The notes under the pieces are model-generated. The model was given only the letters and a program-made list of their open reading frames with translations. It ran no database searches and was not told the origin of the DNA. DNA of 47,998 nt. Origin: Treponema sp. Lineage in GTDB: Bacteria; Spirochaetota; Spirochaetia; Treponematales; Treponemataceae. This document shows, in pieces, positions 42,027-47,998 of the stretch (the first letter of the stretch is position 1; each line of letters starts with the position of its first letter). The translations under genes and the position numbers were made by a program. The stretch lies in the NCBI GenBank assembly GCA_016290995.1, contig JAEEVR010000017.1, forward strand, positions 1-47,998, written 5' to 3'.

Positions 42027-42992
42027 ATGGACGCGACTGGAAACGATAGCAAGACCAAAAAGGTGGCCCTCAATCCGGTGGCCGCGCTTGCCCTGTGCGC
42101 GCTCTTGTGGAGCTTTGGCGGCCTTGTCATAAAATTGATAAAGTGGGACGCGCTTGCCATCGCCGGCGTCCGAAGCCTCTTGGGAATGATAACGGTGACA
42201 ATCGCCTTTAGGCGGCCGCCAAAAATTTTCGTTAGACAAAATGAAAATGCTTTGCAAGACCAAAACGCGCGGCCCGCAAAAATCGACTGGCGCGCCACGG
42301 TCAACCTGCTGCTCGGCGCAATCCTTTACGCGGCCACAATGCTGCTATTCGTTCCCGCGACAAAAATGACAACCGCCGCCAACGCGATTTTGTTGCAATA
42401 CACAAATCCGATTTACATAATCGCTTTTGGGCCGCTTTTGACCGGCGAAAAAAACGATTGGATTGACATCGCCGCCGTCGCGGGTATTTTGGCCGGAATG
42501 GTGTTGCTCTTGTGGGGCGACCTTGGCGGCGGACAAATGGCGGGAAACATTTTGGCGCTTTTGTCCGGCGTGACTTACGGCGGAACCACGATTTTTTTGC
42601 GGCGGGCAAAGAACACGCGGCCTTCCGATTCGTTGAATTTGTCGTGCCTCTTGTCGTTTTTGTTCGCGCTGCCGTTTATTGTAAAGGCGGGCGCTCCGCA
42701 AAGCGCCATGTCCTACCCCGCCCTATTGTGCCTGGGCGTTTTCCAAATAGGCTTGCCCGCCGTCCTTCTTTCCATCGGAATAGAAAAAGTTCCGGCGCTA
42801 AGCTCGGTCATCATCACGATGATAGAGCCGATGATGAACCCAGTCTGGGTGGCGCTATTTGCCGGCGAGATTCCCAGCGCCTCCAGCATTTTTGGAGGAC
42901 TTGTGATTTTGGCTTGCATCGTGGCCCACGTCGCGCTAAAGCGCGCGGCGGCTGTGCGGAAGATGCGGAACGCCAATCGTTTGCAAGACTAA
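42027..42992 (+). CDS. EamA/DMT-superfamily transporter
   Basis: This protein of about 321 aa has ten predicted membrane helices in two EamA repeats (roughly 20-165 and 175-305). Typical motifs include ALCALLWSFGGLVIKLIKWDALAIAGVRSLLG in the first half and EPMMNPVWVALFAGEIPSASSIFGGLVILACIV at the end of the second. Family members move amino acids, nucleotide sugars or small metabolites; the substrate cannot be read here. ATG 42027 lies two bases after the ligase stop with AAGAAG upstream, so it is probably cotranslated with that operon. A longer frame starting at 41949 overlaps the ligase and is rejected. Its stop overlaps the end of the convergent 2H phosphoesterase gene. Confidence 0.87.
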   Translation: MDATGNDSKTKKVALNPVAALALCALLWSFGGLVIKLIKWDALAIAGVRSLLGMITVTIAFRRPPKIFVRQNENALQDQNARPAKIDWRATVNLLLGAILYAATMLLFVPATKMTTAANAILLQYTNPIYIIAFGPLLTGEKNDWIDIAAVAGILAGMVLLLWGDLGGGQMAGNILALLSGVTYGGTTIFLRRAKNTRPSDSLNLSCLLSFLFALPFIVKAGAPQSAMSYPALLCLGVFQIGLPAVLLSIGIEKVPALSSVIITMIEPMMNPVWVALFAGEIPSASSIFGGLVILACIVAHVALKRAAAVRKMRNANRLQD

Positions 42993-43636
42993 ACCTCCGC
43001 GCGGCAAAGTTCCGTGTAGGGCTTGCAAAGCGCAAGCGAAAGAGCTGCGACGCGGCCCGACTGGGGCAACTCAATTTGCGCGGAACTAGAATCGGTGGCA
43101 AGACCCAAACTGGCGCCGCCGCCTTGAGCGTTGGCAAGACCAAGAAGCGGGGCGCATTTTTCAAACTGCGGGGGCGTCAGCTTTACGGCAAGCGCCGCGT
43201 GAGGAAGCCAACGCTCCGGCAAATAATTTCTATTGTCTCCCGCTTCAAACAAAGGAAGAAATTTTTGGTGGAGAATTTCGTTCAGCCTTTTAACGCAGAC
43301 AAAACTTTGCGAATCTTTTTTTACCGCAAGAAAAAGAACCTTGTTCAAAAAACAATCCGCTCCATCAAATTCCAAATCAAGGCCCTTGCCGCCCAAGACA
43401 TCGCGCGCGGACTTTGCAAAGTCGTCAAAGGCTTTTTGCAATTTGGGCAGAGCGCCGGGCTCCGCGTGAAAAACGCCAAGCGTGACGTGCGGCGGAACCG
43501 AATGTTCGATTAAAAAATTGTTTCCGCAAATTTGCGCAAGGCGCTCTTGGACGGCCTTGACGCTTTGGGCAGCGGCGTCGTCAAAACAAAGCGAAACTGC
43601 GTAAGTGGAATAAGCGGGCGCTCGACCGTTTTTCAT
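42989..43636 (-). CDS. 2H phosphoesterase superfamily protein (2'-5' RNA ligase-like)
   Basis: This 215-aa protein carries two copies of the His motif of 2H phosphoesterases such as LigT/ThpR: PPHVTLGVF (His 50, Thr 52) and LPHAALAV (His 146). The second motif has Ala where Ser or Thr is usual, which could weaken or change activity. Relatives hydrolyse or ligate 2'-5' or cyclic phosphate bonds in RNA and nucleotides. It starts six bases after the Nudix gene, forming a small nucleotide- or RNA-processing operon, and overlaps the EamA gene tail to tail by four bases (CTAA). Confidence 0.72.
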   Translation of the reverse strand: MKNGRAPAYSTYAVSLCFDDAAAQSVKAVQERLAQICGNNFLIEHSVPPHVTLGVFHAEPGALPKLQKAFDDFAKSARDVLGGKGLDLEFDGADCFLNKVLFLAVKKDSQSFVCVKRLNEILHQKFLPLFEAGDNRNYLPERWLPHAALAVKLTPPQFEKCAPLLGLANAQGGGASLGLATDSSSAQIELPQSGRVAALSLALCKPYTELCRAEV

Positions 43637-43642
43637 AAAAAC

Positions 43643-44059
43643 CTACAAGAGCGAGGCGACCTTGTCCAAAATCGCCTCGTCCGCCGGAAGCCACTTGACC
43701 GAACGCAAGTCGTCCGCGCCAAGCCATGCCGCGCTTTGCGCTTCCAGTAAGTCCAAGCCGCCGGAGACAAGGGCGCATTCAAAGCATTGCATGCTAAGGT
43801 GAAAGTCCGGGTAGTCCCATTCAACGTCCGCGATTTTCTTTCCGACGCTGATTTCCGACGCAAGCTCCTCTCGGATTTCGCGGACAAGCGCTTCCTGCGC
43901 CGACTCGCCGGCCTCGATCTTTCCGCCCGGAAACTCCCACCAGCCCTTCCAGTCGCCATATCCGCGCGCCGTGGCAAAGACCTGTCGCTGTCCTTGGGCA
44001 GTGGCGCGGAATATGACTGCGGCGACGACGCGGAGAGTTTTGCGGTTTGTTTGTTGCAT
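43643..44059 (-). CDS. Nudix hydrolase, MutT/8-oxo-dGTP diphosphatase-like
   Basis: This 138-aa protein has the Nudix box at residues 46-68 (GKIEAGE...REIREELAS). The metal-binding glutamates are present, but the conserved Gly near the end of the box is Ala. WWEFPGGK before it and VEWDYPDFHLSMQCFECAL after it match the MutT group, which removes oxidised nucleotides by cleaving NTPs to NMP and pyrophosphate. Start ATG 44059 is supported by GGAG at proper distance; the longer frame to 44113 crosses a hairpin repeat and is rejected. It is followed after six bases by the 2H phosphoesterase gene. The exact nucleotide substrate is not certain. Confidence 0.88.
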   Translation of the reverse strand: MQQTNRKTLRVVAAVIFRATAQGQRQVFATARGYGDWKGWWEFPGGKIEAGESAQEALVREIREELASEISVGKKIADVEWDYPDFHLSMQCFECALVSGGLDLLEAQSAAWLGADDLRSVKWLPADEAILDKVASLL

Positions 44060-44080
44060 GTCGGCTCCTTTTTTTATTTT

Positions 44081-44156
44081 AGGGGAAAGCCTTCCCCTCG
44101 CTCCAGCCCGCATCCGCGGTCTTCCGCTACCCTTTCTCCTAGGGGCCGCGCCCCTA
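44081..44156. repeat. GC-rich hairpin element, left flank of the AT-rich gene
   Basis: Two perfect hairpins lie 41 bases apart. The outer one is AGGGGAA/TTCCCCT (44081-44098) and the inner one TAGGGGC/GCCCCTA (44140-44156), followed by AAGACCCC. The 41 bases between them are C-rich. The order outer hairpin - C-rich spacer - inner hairpin recurs in mirror orientation at 46336-46417. Confidence 0.55.
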
Positions 44157-44195
44157 AGACCCCTGGGAAGTAAAGCAGTAAGTTTTATTTGTATT

Positions 44196-46184
44196 TTACA
44201 ATTCCTTTATTCCACAAGATTTTAAATAATCATATATTTCATCATAATAAATATGATTTCTTGAAGGATCTTCCTCTTCTACAACTCCTACTGGTACAAA
44301 GATTATCATGCCTTGTCTAGCTCTGGTTAATAATACTCTATAGGAGTTGACCAAATAACGTTTTTGTTCATCTCGATTTCTGTGACACCATTTTGTTCCC
44401 CTGAAGTTATAAAAATCCCATGAACTTTTATCTTTTCGTCTTAAATCGGCATCCCAGCAAACAACTGCCCAATCTATCTCTAATCCTTGTACTTTGAATT
44501 CACTTGCTACTATTTCCATCATATTTGATGATCTCAAATCATCACTAGGCGCCAGAAACCAGTTCTTGACATCAATCTCTGTAGGAACATAAATCCCTTC
44601 AGGTTTTAATCGTTGAGCACTACTGCAAGCCAAAACCCCGCATCGTTGAGAGCCTCGTACTTGTGATTTGGCCCATTTTTTTGCAAATTTTATATCTCTT
44701 GTTAGATATACTGGATACTTCTCGAATATTTCAGAATATACTTCCTTTGAAAGTTCCGGATTGTTATCAAGCAGTGCATCTACAAATTGACATTGCTTAT
44801 CTGCTCTAAATGATCTTACTGATGTTTTTAGATGTAATTCTTTAACTACGTGGCATCTAGTACAATTTTCAATGAGATTAAAATCAATATTTTTATCTTC
44901 TGTTTGGTCTTTTATTGAATCTGAATAGAAGATCTCCCAATTTTTATATTGCTCGATTCCAACCTTAAACCATTCATTGATTCCAACTTCACCATCATAA
45001 ATATCTTGTCCTAAGCCAACCAGACATATCATTACAGCCCAATCAGTATGTCTATCCATTATTTTATATAGAAGTTCAGGTTCAGAAATTGACATCAAAG
45101 GGTCATTTTCATGTTTACTTCTCATTTTTTCAGCATTCCATACTCTTTGAGCCTCATCAAATATTAAAACATGTTCCGGTGTTGGAGTTGAAATTAGTAC
45201 ATTATCTTTTTTAAATTGATAACTACTTTGAATAAGAGTATTTATTTCTATTTCAGTTGTCCTGTTATATTTTTTTTGTTCCTTTACGCTTTTTGTTAAA
45301 GCACCTCTTAATACTTCAACAAGAGGCCCATTTCCTGATAGGTAAACACTAAGATTATCTCTACCCTTTCCTAAATTCTTAGCAACTACATCTAGTCCAA
45401 CAAGTGTTTTACCAGCTCCAGGGACACCTGTTACAAAGCATATGCATTTTTTCTTTTCAGTTTGAGCATACTTTATTATTTCATCTATTTTGTTTTCGCA
45501 GAGCTCAATATTTACCTGTCCAGCTTCCGAATTTGCAATTAAACTTATATCATGTGATTTATAAGCTTCAACTGCAGCCGCAATTATTGTTGGAGTTGGA
45601 TGATATGGAGAATTAAACCACTTTTCAAAATCTATCTCTTCATCTGTTCCATATTTTTCAAGGATTTCAGAAATTTTTGGTATAACAGTTTCTATATTTT
45701 CTCTTTGCAAATGAATTTGTTTATCTGGATATGATTCAATACTTTGAATCTTTGGATATTTATCAGCTTTAGTTGCAATCAAAATAGGACAGACATATAA
45801 ATCTTCAGATTCTTTGTGGAAATTTTTTATATCAATTGCATAGTCTTCCGCCTGTTGAGCATCAGATGCTGTAAATATATTCTTTCCGTTCTTGAATTCC
45901 AAAGAGAACACCATATGTTTAATTAGGAGAATAACATCAATTCTTTTTCCTAATCTTACGATATCGTATTCAAAAATAATGTCACCCAGCATTTGACATT
46001 TCTCTAGCCGTATTTGTAATTCTGATATTTGATTATCCCATGCTTCTATTTGTTCATCATTATTGCCGAAACCATGACGCACTAATGAACCTATAATATT
46101 AGTTGAGTTATCTTTTATAAATCCCGGGATGGAATTACAGTAATAAGCCTTACCGTTTTGTGTAGAAAAAGTATATTTATTCAT
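44196..46184 (-). CDS. PD-(D/E)XK nuclease-like domain fused to DUF2075 / Schlafen group 3-like helicase
   Basis: The N-terminal ~200 of 662 residues look like a PD-(D/E)XK nuclease core: KRIDVILLI (Asp 83) and SLEFKNGK (Glu 96, Lys 98), preceded by FEYD. From ~245 a superfamily 1-like NTPase follows: Walker A GVPGAGKT (253-260), Walker B HVLIFDEAQ (338-346), SVRSFRAD, and a C-terminal VLLTRARQGMIIFVP that fits helicase motif VI with its arginine finger. This is the DUF2075 family (Schlafen group 3-like helicase). Such nuclease-helicase fusions are often found in defence islands, so an anti-phage or anti-plasmid role is possible but unproven. Base composition is strikingly AT-rich compared with both neighbours. 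AAGGAAG precedes the ATG and a TATAAT (46244-46239) lies upstream. No partner gene is present. Confidence 0.82.
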   Translation of the reverse strand: MNKYTFSTQNGKAYYCNSIPGFIKDNSTNIIGSLVRHGFGNNDEQIEAWDNQISELQIRLEKCQMLGDIIFEYDIVRLGKRIDVILLIKHMVFSLEFKNGKNIFTASDAQQAEDYAIDIKNFHKESEDLYVCPILIATKADKYPKIQSIESYPDKQIHLQRENIETVIPKISEILEKYGTDEEIDFEKWFNSPYHPTPTIIAAAVEAYKSHDISLIANSEAGQVNIELCENKIDEIIKYAQTEKKKCICFVTGVPGAGKTLVGLDVVAKNLGKGRDNLSVYLSGNGPLVEVLRGALTKSVKEQKKYNRTTEIEINTLIQSSYQFKKDNVLISTPTPEHVLIFDEAQRVWNAEKMRSKHENDPLMSISEPELLYKIMDRHTDWAVMICLVGLGQDIYDGEVGINEWFKVGIEQYKNWEIFYSDSIKDQTEDKNIDFNLIENCTRCHVVKELHLKTSVRSFRADKQCQFVDALLDNNPELSKEVYSEIFEKYPVYLTRDIKFAKKWAKSQVRGSQRCGVLACSSAQRLKPEGIYVPTEIDVKNWFLAPSDDLRSSNMMEIVASEFKVQGLEIDWAVVCWDADLRRKDKSSWDFYNFRGTKWCHRNRDEQKRYLVNSYRVLLTRARQGMIIFVPVGVVEEEDPSRNHIYYDEIYDYLKSCGIKEL

Positions 46185-46335
46185 TTTACTTCCTTAATGT
46201 TATATCCTACCACACATTTTTCTATATTTCTATATTTTATTATATTCTTTCCAGGGTCTTACATCCCTTCGCTCTGTTTTTCTATTTATAGTATCTACGC
46301 GCTCGCTTACGCTGGGATGCTGGCGATAGGGGCGT

Positions 46336-46417
46336 TGCGGGGTTTCCCCGCAGAGGGGGCAGGCGGAAATGAGGGCGCAGAGCGGCCGAATTGCAGCCGA
46401 GGGGGAGACTTCCCCCT
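46336..46417. repeat. GC-rich hairpin element, right flank of the AT-rich gene
   Basis: The inner hairpin is TGCGGGG/CCCCGCA with a three-base loop (46336-46352). The outer hairpin is AGGGGGA/TCCCCCT with a four-base loop (46400-46417). Read from the minus strand, the order and spacing resemble the left-flank element, giving an inverted pair around 44196-46184. The 242 bases between 46185 and 46426 hold no convincing gene. Confidence 0.5.
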
Positions 46418-46426
46418 TCAAAATTC

Positions 46427-47245
46427 CTAGCCCACCATCTCCCGCATCCTCTTCGCGTTCTTGGCGCCGCTACCGTCGGGGTGGTTGTTGAAAAACACTT
46501 GGACTTGGCGGCCTTGGCTGGCGGCTTGGTGGACGATGGGGACAAAGTCGGAAAGTTCGTCGTCGCTGTAGTCGTAGCGGTAGCGGGCGGAGCCGTTTTT
46601 GTCTTGAGGGTCGTTTTCTTTTGCATACCAGGCGGAGGCGTTGCGGCCGTGCAGCCTGATGTAGGCGATTTTTCCGGCAAAGGGCAGGCCGCCTTCTTGG
46701 GCTTGCAAAAAGTTTTTGTTCGGAAGGTTCTTCAATTCCGGCAGATCGCAAAAGGCAAGGCTTGCGCCGCGCTCAAAAAGGCCGTCAAAAACGGACGGGC
46801 GGATCCATTCGGCGTGGCGGAATTCCACCACCACAGGAAGGCCCCTAAACTGGGCCAGCAGCGCGGCAAGATACATGCGGTTTTGGTCGGTGTAATGAAA
46901 GCTTTGCGGAAACTGGAAAAGCGCGGAGGCAAGGCTTTTGTTTTGGGCCAGCGGCTTTAGGGCGGCCAAAAATTCTTGGACGGAGCTTTTCCAGTCGCGG
47001 CCAATTTCGTGGGTCAAAAGCCTGTTGGCCTTTACGCTGAACTTTAGCGCGCCCCCGCTCCGTTCCCAAAAACTTAGCAAGCGTTCCGCCGTGGGCATGT
47101 TGTAAAAACTGCTGTTAAGCTCCAGCGCGTTGAATTGCGTGGCGTAGTAAGGCAAAAAATCCGCGCGCTTTAGGCCGGCCGGATAAAATACGCCGCGCCA
47201 TTCCGGATAGTCGTAGCCGCTTGTTCCGATTAAGATTTCTGGCAT
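46427..47245 (-). CDS. DUF72 (YecE-like) family protein
   Basis: This 272-aa protein starts with IGTSGYDYPEWRGVFYP and continues with FNALELNSSFYNMP, FSVKANRLLTH, FQFPQSFHY, VVEFRHAEW, YIRLHGRN and QVQVFFNNHPDG, the successive signatures of the DUF72 TIM-barrel family. Its biochemical role is unknown; the conserved Glu, His and Arg residues suggest an enzyme, and no substrate is established. The gene begins one base after the stop of the DUF2804-like gene, so the two are very likely cotranscribed. Confidence 0.9.
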   Translation of the reverse strand: MPEILIGTSGYDYPEWRGVFYPAGLKRADFLPYYATQFNALELNSSFYNMPTAERLLSFWERSGGALKFSVKANRLLTHEIGRDWKSSVQEFLAALKPLAQNKSLASALFQFPQSFHYTDQNRMYLAALLAQFRGLPVVVEFRHAEWIRPSVFDGLFERGASLAFCDLPELKNLPNKNFLQAQEGGLPFAGKIAYIRLHGRNASAWYAKENDPQDKNGSARYRYDYSDDELSDFVPIVHQAASQGRQVQVFFNNHPDGSGAKNAKRMREMVG

Positions 47246-47246
47246 C

Positions 47247-47998
47247 TTACAGCCGTATTCTGCTGATTTGAGCGACGGCGGGAAAGTCGCGCAGCTCGAT
47301 TTTGCTTCCGTCGGCGCGGAGGACGCTTCCGTTTAAAAAGCCAAAGACGGTGTCGTAGCTGGCGTTGACCAAAATAAAGTTGGCCTTGCGCGAATACGAG
47401 TTTTGCGGAACAAAGGACAAGTCCACCATGCTTTCGTAGTCTTGCGCGTTCCAGTCTTTTGCGATTCCAAATGGATGCGTTATGCATACGGGCGGAAGCG
47501 GAGTGAACGCGCCGTCAACAAAAAGCGCGTTGTCGTTGTATTTGCTAGTGTTGGGAGCGTCAAGGCTTGTGGTGGACAGGCGCAACGAAACATTCTTTCC
47601 GTCAACCACGCCGCTTGCGGTGATCGACTCGCCGCGCGTGATGAATTTGTAGTAGGCGCGGTTGACAAAAAGCAGGCTGTTTCCCTTGGCGCTTTCGGCA
47701 GCAACTTTTTCAACGCCCTTAACTTCAAACTTTGTCGTTATCGGAACGGAAGCGTACCAGCTGGCCGAGCAGCGGCGCGTCGTAGGAGCGGGCTTTACCG
47801 AAACTATTTCCTTTGAGGCCGCGTCGTTGAAATTTCCTTGCGAAAAAATTTTTATCTCCGGCCTGTGGCTAAAGCCTTTTACGTTTACGGCAAGAAGCAA
47901 GCGGCCGCTTTGATGGTTCCACGAAAAGCGGATTCGGCGGCCCGGCGTTCTGGTGGAGCAATGGCCCGCGCCCAATTTTGTCGGAATCATCTTGCGGC
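47247..47998 (-). CDS. DUF2804-like protein, N-terminal part beyond the window
   Basis: The frame is open to the window end, so the N-terminus is missing; the ATG at 47990 is probably internal. The visible ~250 residues show a beta-rich protein with SWNHQSGRLLLAVNVKGFS, NDNALFVDGAFTPLPPV, DWNAQDYESMVDLSFVP and VFGFLNGSVLRADGSKIELRDF. The last three resemble the C-terminal half of DUF2804 proteins (W...vdL.F.P...fG.f.G.v...DG). No catalytic motif or function is known to me. The tight junction with the DUF72 gene implies a two-gene unit. Assignment is by pattern memory only and is moderately certain. Confidence 0.6.
   Translation of the reverse strand, partial: RKMIPTKLGAGHCSTRTPGRRIRFSWNHQSGRLLLAVNVKGFSHRPEIKIFSQGNFNDAASKEIVSVKPAPTTRRCSASWYASVPITTKFEVKGVEKVAAESAKGNSLLFVNRAYYKFITRGESITASGVVDGKNVSLRLSTTSLDAPNTSKYNDNALFVDGAFTPLPPVCITHPFGIAKDWNAQDYESMVDLSFVPQNSYSRKANFILVNASYDTVFGFLNGSVLRADGSKIELRDFPAVAQISRIRL

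Noticed and set aside
1..47998. tRNA, rRNA or riboswitch genes in the intergenic gaps.
   Set aside because: None of the short gaps shows a cloverleaf, a CCA end or a recognisable aptamer core; most are filled by promoters, terminators or hairpins.

Overview
The window reads as a chromosomal stretch from a host- or gut-associated spirochaete, most likely a Treponema. This is inferred from the short, loosely conserved lipoprotein lipoboxes (ending SC, TC or AC), several very large surface-type proteins with Ig-like repeats, sugar ABC importers without their own ATPase, an orphan DctP-type binding protein, and a remnant of an Rpn-type nuclease/transposase. No rRNA, tRNA or CRISPR array was seen. 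Gene density is high and no gene-free stretch exceeds about 250 bases.

Layout. (1) 1-730: the 3' end of rsmE and the C-terminal remnant of an Rpn/PD-(D/E)XK transposase-like gene. (2) 746-26168: one minus-strand transcription unit of about 25 kb with a strong promoter (26140-26168), three giant genes separated by 13-15 bp, and a clear terminator (738-769). The first gene encodes a secreted protein of about 1716 aa with Ig-like repeats and a C-terminal outer-membrane beta-barrel-like segment. The next two encode collinear paralogous lipoproteins of 3338 and 3348 aa with Ig-like repeats and a propeller-like C-terminal region. (3) 26287-28634: a TRAP-type binding lipoprotein translationally coupled to a membrane diguanylate cyclase, with no TRAP permease nearby. 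A perfect 24-bp palindrome sits between this operon and the divergent sirtuin gene (28736-29473), covering the -35 elements of both predicted promoters. (4) 29487-35759: xylan-type sugar locus on the minus strand: binding protein, two permeases, GH43 xylosidase and LacI regulator. (5) 35771-39409: a second, maltose-type importer (malE, malF, malG). In both importers a hairpin with a U-tract follows the binding-protein gene, which would favour high binding-protein levels. (6) 39499-42992: plus-strand operon of two acyl carrier proteins, a polytopic membrane domain fused to an AMP-dependent acyl ligase, and an EamA transporter. This resembles a fragment of an aryl-polyene-type lipid cluster. (7) 42989-44059: a Nudix hydrolase and a 2H phosphoesterase. 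(8) 44081-46417: an AT-rich gene for a PD-(D/E)XK nuclease-like domain fused to a Schlafen-group-3-like (DUF2075) helicase, flanked by GC-rich hairpin elements in inverted orientation; it looks horizontally acquired and may be a defence gene. (9) 46427-47998: a DUF72 gene and a partial DUF2804-like gene.

How it may work together: regions 4 and 5 fit a polysaccharide-eating lifestyle (xylo-oligosaccharide and maltodextrin uptake). Region 3 could sense a small carboxylate-like ligand and set c-di-GMP levels. Region 2 would display very long adhesin-like or stalk-like proteins at the cell surface. The link between c-di-GMP and the adhesin operon is suggested only by adjacency.
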